In this document: one piece after another, positions 8,227-16,001 of the stretch
How the letters are laid out: every line of letters starts with the position of its first letter
Numbering within the stretch: position 1 is the first letter of the stretch
Assembly: GCA_024642215.1 (NCBI GenBank)
Contig: JAHEBO010000011.1
Location: forward strand, 5,616 to 69,615
Direction of reading: 5' to 3'
DNA length: 64,000 nt
Origin: Limnohabitans sp.
GTDB lineage: Bacteria; Pseudomonadota; Gammaproteobacteria; Burkholderiales; Burkholderiaceae_C
Notes under the pieces: generated by a model
What the model saw: only the letters and a program-made list of their open reading frames with translations
Databases searched by the model: none
What the model was told of the DNA's origin: nothing
Program-made: the position numbers and the translations under genes

Positions 8227-9747
8227 ATGACACAAGCACCTCGTTCAACGCGTCGTCAGTTGGGCCAATTTGGCCTGGCCCTGATTGCTGCGGCCAGCAT
8301 GATTCTCGTCAACCCTGCGGCACATGCCCAGTCCAAAAAAGACAGCGCCGTGATCGGCATGATTTTGGAGCCCACCAGCCTCGACCCCACCACTGCACCT
8401 GCTGCTGCCATTGGCGAAGTGGTGCACTACAACATCTTGGAAGGCCTGACCAAAATCAATCCAGATGGCTCAGTCACCCCCTTGCTCGCTGAGAGCTGGA
8501 CCATGGATGCCGATGGCAAAGCCTTCACCTTCAAATTGCGCAAAGGCGTCAAATTCCAAGACGGCTCTGCATTTGACGCAGCCGCTGTGAAGTTCAGCTT
8601 CGATCGCGCAAAAGCCGAGAAGAGCACCAACAAAGCCAAAGGTGCCGTGTTCAACAACATTGCGCACATTTCAACGCCCGATGCCCACACTGTGGTCTTG
8701 GTGCTCACCAACCCTGATGGCAATTTCTTGTTCCGCATGGGCGAGAACACCGCCGTCATCTTGCACCCCAACTCAGCCGATACCGCGGCCACCAAGCCGA
8801 TTGGCACTGGCCCCTACAAATTGGAAAATTGGGCCAAAGGCACTGCCGTCACACTCACCAAGTGGGATGGCTACCGTGATGCCGCCAACGTCAAACTCAA
8901 AAAAGTCACCTTCCGTTTCATCAACGATTCGTCGGCACAAGTGGCCGCTTTGTTGGCGGGTGACATCGATGGCATGCCCCGTTTCCAATCGCCCCAAAGC
9001 TTGAAGCAGTTCCAAACCGACAAACGCTTTGTGGTCGAGTTGGGCAGCACAGCCGGCAAGGGCATCATGACCATCAACAACAAAAAGAAGCCGTTTGACG
9101 ATGTGCGCGTTCGCCGCGCCTTGTCACACGCCATCGACAAAAAAGCCTTCATTGACGGCGTGTTCGAAGGTTTGGCCAAACCCATCGGTAGCCACATGGC
9201 GCCCACCGATGCGGGCTATGTGGACCTCACAGGCCAATATGCTTTCGATCCAGAAAAAGCCAAAGCGTTACTGAAAGAAGCTGGCGTCCAAACGCCCTTG
9301 AACGTCACGCTCACTTTGCCGCCCCCACCCTACGCCCGCAAAGGCGGCGAAATTTTGGCCGCACAACTGGCCAAGGTGGGCATCGTGGCCAAAATTGAAA
9401 ACGTCGAATGGGCACAGTGGCTTGGCGGCACCTTCAAAGGCAACTTTGACCTCACCGTCATCAACCACGTTGAGCCACTCGATTACATGGCCTATGCCAA
9501 CCCCAATTACTACTGGGGCTATGACAGCAAAGCTTTCCGTGACTTGGCGGCCAAGCACTCCTCCACCACGGGCGCAAAAGACCGCACCAAGTTGTTTGGC
9601 GACATGCAGCGCATGATTGCCAACGATGCTGTCAACGTCTTCTTGTTCAACGCCACCAACACCGCAGTCTACAAAAAAGGCTTGAAGGGCTTGTGGTCCA
9701 GCTCGCCTATTTTTGCCAATGACATGGCGGCAGTATCCTGGAATTGA
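8227..9747 (+). CDS. Periplasmic peptide-binding protein, SBP family 5 (DppA-like)
   Basis: 506 residues from ATG 8227, preceded by GAAGGAG at 8213-8219. The N-terminus has RSTRR followed by a hydrophobic stretch and an AHA-QS cleavage site, so it is exported; the paired arginines resemble a Tat signal but lack the full motif. The mature part shows family-5 hallmarks: LEPTSLDPTTAP near the start, YNILEGLTKINPDGSVTPLLAESW, and VRRALSHAIDKKAF in the middle. It delivers substrate to the transporter encoded just upstream. galE starts 3 bases after its stop. Confidence 0.9.
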   Translation: MTQAPRSTRRQLGQFGLALIAAASMILVNPAAHAQSKKDSAVIGMILEPTSLDPTTAPAAAIGEVVHYNILEGLTKINPDGSVTPLLAESWTMDADGKAFTFKLRKGVKFQDGSAFDAAAVKFSFDRAKAEKSTNKAKGAVFNNIAHISTPDAHTVVLVLTNPDGNFLFRMGENTAVILHPNSADTAATKPIGTGPYKLENWAKGTAVTLTKWDGYRDAANVKLKKVTFRFINDSSAQVAALLAGDIDGMPRFQSPQSLKQFQTDKRFVVELGSTAGKGIMTINNKKKPFDDVRVRRALSHAIDKKAFIDGVFEGLAKPIGSHMAPTDAGYVDLTGQYAFDPEKAKALLKEAGVQTPLNVTLTLPPPPYARKGGEILAAQLAKVGIVAKIENVEWAQWLGGTFKGNFDLTVINHVEPLDYMAYANPNYYWGYDSKAFRDLAAKHSSTTGAKDRTKLFGDMQRMIANDAVNVFLFNATNTAVYKKGLKGLWSSSPIFANDMAAVSWN

Positions 9748-9750
9748 GGC

Positions 9751-10761
9751 ATGAAGATTTTGGTGACGGGGGGTGCTGGCTACATTGGCAGCCACACCTG
9801 TGTGCAGTTGATCGACAAAGGCTGGCAACCCGTCATCTTGGATTCTCTGGTCAATTCCAAAGTCAGTGTCCTTGATCGCATCGAAAGCATCACCGGACAT
9901 CGCCCCCCCTTTATTAAAGGCGATGTACGTGATGCTGACTTGCTTAGCAAGCTACTTTCAGAGCACAGCGTCGAGGCTGTGATTCACTTCGCTGGGCTGA
10001 AGGCCGTTGGCGAATCCGTTGCCCAACCCCTGCGTTATTACGACAACAACGTGCACGGCAGCGTGGTCTTGATGCAAGCCATGCAAAAATGCGCTGTCAA
10101 AACACTCGTATTCAGTTCGTCGGCAACGGTCTATGGCCACGCCTTTGCGCCACCTTGGAACGAGCAAGTACCCACCGCCCCCGCCAACCCCTACGGACGC
10201 AGCAAACTCATGGTGGACCAGATCATGGGCGATATGGCCGCGGCAGACGCCGCATGTTCCATGACCTCCTTGCGCTACTTCAATCCCGTTGGCGCTCATG
10301 CCAGCGGCCTCATGGGCGAAGACCCGCAAGGCACCCCCAACAACCTCATGCCCTACCTGGCCCAAGTGGCCGTGGGAAGACTTGAAGCCTTGCAAATCTA
10401 CGGCACTGACTACGATACGCCCGACGGCACCGGCGTTCGTGACTACATTCACGTGACTGATTTAGCACAAGGCCATATCGCTGCTTTGGCCTATGCCCAT
10501 GGGCAGCCAGGCCACCATGTCTTCAATTTAGGCAGTGGTCAAGGTCACAGTGTGATGGACATGCTCAAGGCATTTGGCAAGGCCTGTGGCCGCGAATTGC
10601 CTTACACCTTGTCGCCTCGCAGACCTGGCGATGTTGCAGCCTATTGGGCCAACCCACAGCACGCGCGCAACACCTTGGGTTGGCATGCTGAAAAAAGCAT
10701 TGACGACATGTGCCAAGACACATGGCGCTGGCAATCTTCAAATCCAAACGGCTATCTCTGA
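9751..10761 (+). CDS. galE: UDP-glucose 4-epimerase
   Basis: 336 residues, the normal length for GalE. The Rossmann motif is TGGAGYIGSHTCVQL, the SSSATVYG segment supplies the catalytic Ser/Thr, and YGRSK supplies the Tyr and Lys of the SDR active site. The substrate-binding segment LRYFNPVGAH is intact. It interconverts UDP-glucose and UDP-galactose for surface polysaccharide or galactose use. Its position 3 bases behind the peptide-binding protein suggests read-through transcription, but a shared function is not evident. Confidence 0.95.
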   Translation: MKILVTGGAGYIGSHTCVQLIDKGWQPVILDSLVNSKVSVLDRIESITGHRPPFIKGDVRDADLLSKLLSEHSVEAVIHFAGLKAVGESVAQPLRYYDNNVHGSVVLMQAMQKCAVKTLVFSSSATVYGHAFAPPWNEQVPTAPANPYGRSKLMVDQIMGDMAAADAACSMTSLRYFNPVGAHASGLMGEDPQGTPNNLMPYLAQVAVGRLEALQIYGTDYDTPDGTGVRDYIHVTDLAQGHIAALAYAHGQPGHHVFNLGSGQGHSVMDMLKAFGKACGRELPYTLSPRRPGDVAAYWANPQHARNTLGWHAEKSIDDMCQDTWRWQSSNPNGYL

Positions 10762-10799
10762 AAATTTTAACTTGGTACGTCTTTTGCTCATGAGTTTTC

Positions 10800-10814
10800 G
10801 TTGAGTTGCTCAAC
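10800..10814. other. Small perfect inverted repeat upstream of the outer-membrane protein gene
   Basis: GTTGAG-TTG-CTCAAC lies 40 bases upstream of the ATG at 10855. It could be an operator half-site pair or a weak hairpin in the 5' leader. Nothing else identifies it. Confidence 0.3.
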
Positions 10815-10854
10815 GCTCTCTCATTAACCTTATTGGTGCATACAAAGGATTTCC

Positions 10855-11709
10855 ATGTCACGCTCATTTGCCTCGCGCACAATTTCCAAATCTCGCATTG
10901 CCTTGGCTGCTGCATCAGCCCTTACCGCCATGGTCATGGCGCCGGCACAAGCTGCCAACTGGAGCGACACATCTGTCGGCATGCGCTATGTTTCTGATCA
11001 ATCTGAGCCTGGCGTCACCGACAGTGTGTCTAAGAATGTGATGACTTTCACCCACGTCAGTGGTGACAACCTGGGCTCCAACTTCTTCACCATCGACCTG
11101 TTGAAATCCAGCAGTGTGGACCCTAGCAACAAAGGCCCTGCAGGTGCCCAAGAATGGTATGGCTTTTACAAGCGCAGCTTTTCCTTGAGCGCGCTCACAG
11201 GCAACAAAGGCGGCTATGGCATTGCCAAAGACCTGAGCCTGATTGCCCGTTTTGACGCAGGCACCAAAAACACCACTTTTGCACCAGCACCGCGCAAAGT
11301 TCGTTTAGGTCTCAGCGCTGCCATGCCTGTCACAGCCGGTTTTTGGGATGTGGGCGTAGAAGTGATGAAAGAATCTAATCACAATGGCATCGTGGGCAAA
11401 GATGTCAGTTTCTCCTCAGCACCGGTCTTCACAACAGCTTGGGCTGTGGCAGCGGGTCCTGGCACTTTCACAGGTTTCCTCGACATCGTGGGCGCTAAAG
11501 GCAAAGATGGTTTTGGCGACGAAACCAAAACTGAAACGCTGGGCCGTGCACTCTATATGTTTGACATCGGTGGCGCTAAATCTGGCTTCAAAGCAGGCGG
11601 TGGCGTGGAATACTGGAACAACAAATTTGGCTGCAACAATGCCAAGTCGTTTGTGAAAAACAGCTGCACGGCCACAACGCCAGTCCTCTTGGTTGAGTAC
11701 CACATGTAA
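10855..11709 (+). CDS. Outer-membrane beta-barrel protein, possibly Tsx-like
   Basis: 284 residues; the ATG has AAGGAT 6 bases upstream. A Sec signal peptide ends at AQA-AN near residue 33. The mature protein is rich in Gly/Ser/Thr and alternating hydrophobic strands and ends in VEYHM, compatible with an outer-membrane barrel. The opening NWSDTSVGMRYV and the YWNNKFGC segment resemble Tsx/OmpK nucleoside-channel relatives, but I would not assign the ligand. A single Cys pair (GCNN...SCTA) near the C-terminus may form a disulfide. Confidence 0.6.
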   Translation: MSRSFASRTISKSRIALAAASALTAMVMAPAQAANWSDTSVGMRYVSDQSEPGVTDSVSKNVMTFTHVSGDNLGSNFFTIDLLKSSSVDPSNKGPAGAQEWYGFYKRSFSLSALTGNKGGYGIAKDLSLIARFDAGTKNTTFAPAPRKVRLGLSAAMPVTAGFWDVGVEVMKESNHNGIVGKDVSFSSAPVFTTAWAVAAGPGTFTGFLDIVGAKGKDGFGDETKTETLGRALYMFDIGGAKSGFKAGGGVEYWNNKFGCNNAKSFVKNSCTATTPVLLVEYHM

Positions 11710-11712
11710 ACC

Positions 11713-11742
11713 CAACATCGGCCATCTATGTGGCCGGTGTTG
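11713..11742. terminator. Hairpin between convergent genes
   Basis: A 12-base stem with one G-T pair (CAACATCGGCCA against TGGCCGGTGTTG, 6-base loop) lies just after the outer-membrane protein stop and before the end of the convergent dadA-like gene. No T-run follows, so termination efficiency is uncertain. Confidence 0.5.
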
Positions 11743-11758
11743 AATCACTTTGAAAGTC

Positions 11759-13087
11759 CTAAGCGGCCTTGAAAGTGAAGGGTTCTAAAGGCAGGCTGCT
11801 GGTGCGGCCTGCCAATTTGTCTGCCAGCAATTCGGCAGAGCCTGCGGCCAAAGTTAAACCCAAAGTGCCATGGCCGATGTTGGCATAGACGTTTTCACAT
11901 GCCGTTTGATCGATGATCGGACGGCCTGATGGCGTGGCAGGACGAAGACCTGCCCAAGTTTGGACTTTGGCGTAATCGCCCGCATCTGGAAAATTATCGC
12001 GCGCTTGTTTGATCAATGCAGCAATGCGTGAGGGATCAATGTCCCGATTTTCTCGGCCCAAGTCGACCATGCCAGCCACACGCAATCGATGACCCAATTT
12101 GGCAAACACAATTTTGTGATGACTGTCGGTGATGGACACAGAGGGGGCAATGCCGTGTTCGCAATCGAGCGTGATGGAGAAACCCTTGAGTCCTAACAAG
12201 GGTGCACGGGTGTCAAACTTTTTCAACAACTCGCGACTGCTGAGGCCTGCAGCCACCACAAAATAGTCGGCTTTAAATTCCTCAACATCCGACGCGGCAT
12301 CGGTCTCTTCAAGGACTGTACTTTGAGATTTGAGTTTCAAAGCGACACAACGACGTCCCTCTTGGACTGCGCCTGTGATGCGCGTGTCGTAACGCAACTC
12401 GCCACCGCGCGACACAATCAAGCGCTCTAAATACATGCACAGGCCATGGCTGTCGACCACATCTTCAGAAGGGGTGTAAATGCCTCCCGCCAACTTGCTT
12501 TGCATGGCCGCCAATGCAGGTTCTTTGGCAACGCATTCCGCTGCCGACAGCACATACTGCTCGCAGCCCACATTCAAACTGTGTTGATAGGCCACTTGTG
12601 CGCCGGCCGACATCAACGCCGCTTGATCGCGAAATACCACCAGTTTGCCATTGGTGCGGTAATCCAATCCTGCAGCAGTGGTCCAACTGGCAGGTGCATC
12701 GGCCAACCACGCTCTTAAGACACGTCGAGACAAATAACCCAAGCCCAGCAGGTCGCGCGTCGTTTGATGCGCTTTGGCAGTGGTGCAATGCGATGCAAAA
12801 CTCAAGCTCCAGCGCACAAAATCGGGCGACAAAGAAGGGTGAATCCGCAGCGGGCCATCTTTTTTCAGCAACCACTTAGGCAAACTGGTGAGGGCTGAAG
12901 GTTCGGCCAAGGGGGCAACATAGCTGTACGACAGCTGGGCGCCATTGGCATAGCTGGTCACCAGCCCAGGTGCTGCGCTTTCTTCAATCACGCTCACTTG
13001 CCAGCCGTCTTGCATCAAGCGCCAGGCCGTGGACAAACCCACAATGCCGGCACCGATCACGCACACGTGTTTAGTTTGCGGATTCAT
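11759..13087 (-). CDS. D-amino-acid dehydrogenase-like FAD oxidoreductase (DadA family)
   Basis: 442 residues. The N-terminal dinucleotide motif is CVIGAGIVGLSTAWRL, then VIEESAAPGLVTSYANGAQLSYSYVAPLAEP, which is very like DadA, and C-terminal NIGHGTLGLTLAAGSAELLADKL. Family members oxidise D-amino acids or sarcosine-type secondary amines and pass electrons to the respiratory chain. It is the last gene of the 15-gene minus-strand operon, and its start overlaps the lyase stop by 4 bases. In this context it may act on an amine released from the operon's substrate; that is inference. Confidence 0.82.
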   Translation of the reverse strand: MNPQTKHVCVIGAGIVGLSTAWRLMQDGWQVSVIEESAAPGLVTSYANGAQLSYSYVAPLAEPSALTSLPKWLLKKDGPLRIHPSLSPDFVRWSLSFASHCTTAKAHQTTRDLLGLGYLSRRVLRAWLADAPASWTTAAGLDYRTNGKLVVFRDQAALMSAGAQVAYQHSLNVGCEQYVLSAAECVAKEPALAAMQSKLAGGIYTPSEDVVDSHGLCMYLERLIVSRGGELRYDTRITGAVQEGRRCVALKLKSQSTVLEETDAASDVEEFKADYFVVAAGLSSRELLKKFDTRAPLLGLKGFSITLDCEHGIAPSVSITDSHHKIVFAKLGHRLRVAGMVDLGRENRDIDPSRIAALIKQARDNFPDAGDYAKVQTWAGLRPATPSGRPIIDQTACENVYANIGHGTLGLTLAAGSAELLADKLAGRTSSLPLEPFTFKAA

Positions 13088-13983
13088 GATTTGCCATCGT
13101 ACTGTTTTCCATGCGCCAATAATTCTGGCGTGCCAATCAATTGATTCAGATCATCAAAATTCAGCATCTGGTCGCGCCACGGCGTGGTGGTTTGGTGTGC
13201 GTGCAAACTGCTGTAATAGCCTTGCAAGGTATGCGCCACTGCGCGTGCCGTGCCGCCTGGGAAAATCACAATTTTGAAGCCCCGGTCACCCAGCTCGGTG
13301 GCGCTTTGTATTGGCGTTTGACCGCCCTCCACCATGTTGGCCAACAAAGGAATGCGATGTGCAAACTGCGCGCAAGCTTGGTCCATTTGTGCGGGGCTGC
13401 GCAAAGCCTCAATGAACAGGGCGTCTACACCGCAGGCCAAGTAGGCTTCCGCTCGTTCTAAGGCAGCTTCAATACCTTCCACGGCCAGTGCATCCGTACG
13501 CGCCAAAATCAAGGTGTTGCGGCTATGCCGAGCATCCAATGCCGCTTTCAATTTACCTTGCATCTCTGCCACAGGCACCACGCCTTTGCCATCCAAATGG
13601 CCGCATCGCTTGGGAAAGGTTTGGTCTTCAATTTGAATCATGGCTGCACCCGCGCGTTCAAAATCGCGAACGGTGCGCTGCGTATTGAGTGCATTGCCAA
13701 AGCCTGTATCGGCATCCACAATCACAGGCACTTTGATGCGATCGGTGATGTGGGCCAAAGTTTGCGCCACTTCGGTGGCCGTGGTCAGGCCAATGTCAGA
13801 ACGGCCCAAGCGCGTGTAGGCAATGGAAGCACCCGACAAATACAAGGCTTCAAAGCCGGCCTGTTCAGCAATCAATGCGCTGAAGGCATCGTAAATGCCA
13901 GGGGCTAACAGCGCAGTGGGCTGCTGAAGTCGCAGTGCCAAATGGGCGGTGTCAGCAGGGGTCGTTGTGGCTTTTGAAGTCAT
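13084..13983 (-). CDS. Isocitrate lyase/PEP mutase-family C-C lyase
   Basis: 299 residues; I chose ATG 13983, which overlaps the upstream stop and has GGAGA upstream. The metal-binding DADTGFGN (D90, D92) and the lyase-type PKRCGH loop with catalytic Cys127 are both intact, which points to a true lyase rather than a mutase. Relatives include 2-methylisocitrate lyase, 2,3-dimethylmalate lyase and oxaloacetate hydrolase-like enzymes, which split 2-hydroxy acids into pyruvate, succinate or similar fragments. The operon also encodes an aconitase-type hydratase that could make its substrate. The exact substrate is unknown. Confidence 0.85.
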   Translation of the reverse strand: MTSKATTTPADTAHLALRLQQPTALLAPGIYDAFSALIAEQAGFEALYLSGASIAYTRLGRSDIGLTTATEVAQTLAHITDRIKVPVIVDADTGFGNALNTQRTVRDFERAGAAMIQIEDQTFPKRCGHLDGKGVVPVAEMQGKLKAALDARHSRNTLILARTDALAVEGIEAALERAEAYLACGVDALFIEALRSPAQMDQACAQFAHRIPLLANMVEGGQTPIQSATELGDRGFKIVIFPGGTARAVAHTLQGYYSSLHAHQTTTPWRDQMLNFDDLNQLIGTPELLAHGKQYDGKS

Positions 13984-15356
13984 CTGGTTTTCTCCGAAAT
14001 TTTTTGTGCAACGGTCTGCGCCGCAATATGTCCGCCGGCAATGGCACTTAACAAACCATTGCCCGACAGATAGCCCCACACTTCAGCGCCAGACACACCC
14101 CGTGCGGCGCCACCGGCGGCATACACATTGGGCAAGGTCTCGCCATTGGGCTTGAGGACTTGGCAATCCGCATCGATGTTCAAGCCGCCCTGCGTGTGAA
14201 ACAAGGCGCCGGTGACTTTGATGGCATGAAACGGCGCTTCCAAAGATCGTTTGAAAGTTCGACCCCAAGCAACTGCTGCGTTGTTTTGATTCACAGCAGA
14301 CAAGGTGTTCGCCAGCGTATCGACAGGACAACCCACGATGGCCGCCAAAGACGCAACATCGGCGGCCGACTTCACCGCACCCGCAGATTGCGCAGCAACA
14401 AAGTCTGGAAAGTCTTGCGCAAAACGCAGCAGTTGGTTGTCGAATACATTCCATGCGACACCCTCCGGCTGATTCAAAACTTGAACAGCAGCTTCTGAGT
14501 AGCCTTGGGTTTCATCGTGAAAACGTTCACCCAATGCGTTGATTTGCACGCCGCCTTCCATCATGAGTGCCCAAGAAATCAGGCTGCCTTGTGGAATGGC
14601 CCAAGAGCCATGTCCCTGATAGGCGCCCATGTCGGCCAAGGCTGCACCCAATTGCAACCCCCAAGCAATGGCGCTGCCATCGTTGCCCACATGGCCTGCG
14701 TACTGCGCGTCTTTCATGGCGGGCAAGTGTTGCTTCACCATGTCAGCATTGCCACCAAAACCATTGCAAGCCAAGATGACGGCATCGCACGACAAACGGC
14801 TGGTACTGCCATCGGGTTGCAAATAACTGAGGCTGTGAATGGTACCCGTGTCGTCGGCATGCAGCGCCGTCACCTGCGCCTGTGTTAACACCACAATGCC
14901 CGCCTCATCTGCTGCTGCACGGAGTCGGGTCATCAAACCTTCACCGGTTTTTTCAGGGACGGCATGCATGCGGTGCACGCTGTGGCCAGGATACAAAAAC
15001 TGATCAAGCAATAGCCAGGGAATGTGGTGATGGGTTTCCAACGCGTCCATGGCCGGTCCAATGGCTTCGCTGTAGGCCTTCGCCAAAGCAGGCGCTGATT
15101 GGCCATGTGCTTTGTTTTGTATGTCTTGCGCAAACAATTCTGGACTGTCTTGCACCTTGGCGGCTTTTTGCACCCGGGTTGCAGGCGCTGGCACAAAGCC
15201 AGACGACAAAGCGGTAGAACCCGCTGGCACTGCATCTCGTTCGAGCACCACGCACTCAATGCCTTGCCTGTGCAAAGCCAGTGCCGCAGTCAGTCCACAG
15301 GCACCTGCCCCGACAATGACCACTGGCGTGTGAATGGTTTCGTCTGAAGCGCTCAT
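13980..15356 (-). CDS. FAD-binding oxidoreductase, fumarate reductase/ketosteroid dehydrogenase-like
   Basis: 458 residues from ATG 15356, which overlaps the upstream stop (ATGA). The N-terminal FAD motif is VVIVGAGACGLTAALAL, followed by LERDAVPAGSTALSSG. The C-terminal part, GGLNIDADCQVLKPNGE...YAAGGAARGVSGAE, is the usual FAD_binding_2 ending. Relatives reduce or introduce C=C bonds next to a carbonyl (fumarate reductase, urocanate reductase, 3-ketosteroid dehydrogenase). There is no heme domain and no signal peptide, so it is soluble and cytoplasmic. It is probably an oxidation or reduction step in the operon's pathway. Confidence 0.82.
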   Translation of the reverse strand: MSASDETIHTPVVIVGAGACGLTAALALHRQGIECVVLERDAVPAGSTALSSGFVPAPATRVQKAAKVQDSPELFAQDIQNKAHGQSAPALAKAYSEAIGPAMDALETHHHIPWLLLDQFLYPGHSVHRMHAVPEKTGEGLMTRLRAAADEAGIVVLTQAQVTALHADDTGTIHSLSYLQPDGSTSRLSCDAVILACNGFGGNADMVKQHLPAMKDAQYAGHVGNDGSAIAWGLQLGAALADMGAYQGHGSWAIPQGSLISWALMMEGGVQINALGERFHDETQGYSEAAVQVLNQPEGVAWNVFDNQLLRFAQDFPDFVAAQSAGAVKSAADVASLAAIVGCPVDTLANTLSAVNQNNAAVAWGRTFKRSLEAPFHAIKVTGALFHTQGGLNIDADCQVLKPNGETLPNVYAAGGAARGVSGAEVWGYLSGNGLLSAIAGGHIAAQTVAQKISEKTR

Positions 15357-15967
15357 GCCAAGCTGCTGACAAATTCGCTGCAAGTCGTGACTTTGCCAAT
15401 CGATGCCAAGTCGGCCAACGAAGCTTGATGCAAGGCATCGCTGAACGCAGCGCAGCCATCGCTCAAGACCACCACGTTGTAATCGCGCAAGTGGGCATCA
15501 CGTGCGGTACTGGCCACACCGCCATTGGTCACAATACCGCACACCACCACGTTTTCAATGCCCGCTTTGCGCAGTACCCAATCGAGTTGGGTGTTGAAAA
15601 ATGCAGAGTACGCCACTTTACAAACTACCAAGTCCACGCAATTTCGGAGTTCTGGCACATTGGCTTGACCCACACTGCCCGGTGCAAAATCGCCTTTGCG
15701 CAAGAAGGGGCGCTTCTCGAGCAAGTGGGGCGACACCATCGGTTCGCCTTTGGCATCGGGCCACAAAGTGAATTGACTGGCCGCTACATAGCCCCCCTGG
15801 GCTTTCAAAGCTTTGGCCACAGGCGCTACGCGCGCAGGCAACAACAAGGCTTCTGCACTGACGGTGTTGCCACGCGCATAAGCGCCTTGCGGCGACAAAA
15901 AGTCGTTTTGCAAATCCACAATGAGCAAGGCGGTGCGTGTCGCTGCGATGTTTGAATGCTGGGTCAT
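15353..15967 (-). CDS. Isochorismatase-fold hydrolase lacking the nucleophilic Cys
   Basis: 204 residues; ATG 15967 has GAAGAAAG upstream. The fold is clear: D18 in LLIVDLQNDF, K117 in KVAYSAFFNT, and CGIVTNGGVASTARDA. In amidases of this family the position after T-N-x is a nucleophilic Cys; here it is Gly150 (TNGGV). True isochorismatases such as EntB and PhzD also have Gly there and cleave without a covalent thioester. So it is unlikely to work as a cysteine amidase, although C143 lies close by. Its stop overlaps the next gene. Confidence 0.8.
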   Translation of the reverse strand: MTQHSNIAATRTALLIVDLQNDFLSPQGAYARGNTVSAEALLLPARVAPVAKALKAQGGYVAASQFTLWPDAKGEPMVSPHLLEKRPFLRKGDFAPGSVGQANVPELRNCVDLVVCKVAYSAFFNTQLDWVLRKAGIENVVVCGIVTNGGVASTARDAHLRDYNVVVLSDGCAAFSDALHQASLADLASIGKVTTCSEFVSSLA

Positions 15968-16001
15968 GACAAAACTTTCTTCATGGAAGCGTACGCTGAA
16001 T

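Noticed and set aside
15353-15967. Assignment of the isochorismatase-fold gene as maleamate amidase (NicF)
   Set aside because: The operon context would suit it, but the nucleophilic Cys required for the amidase mechanism is Gly.
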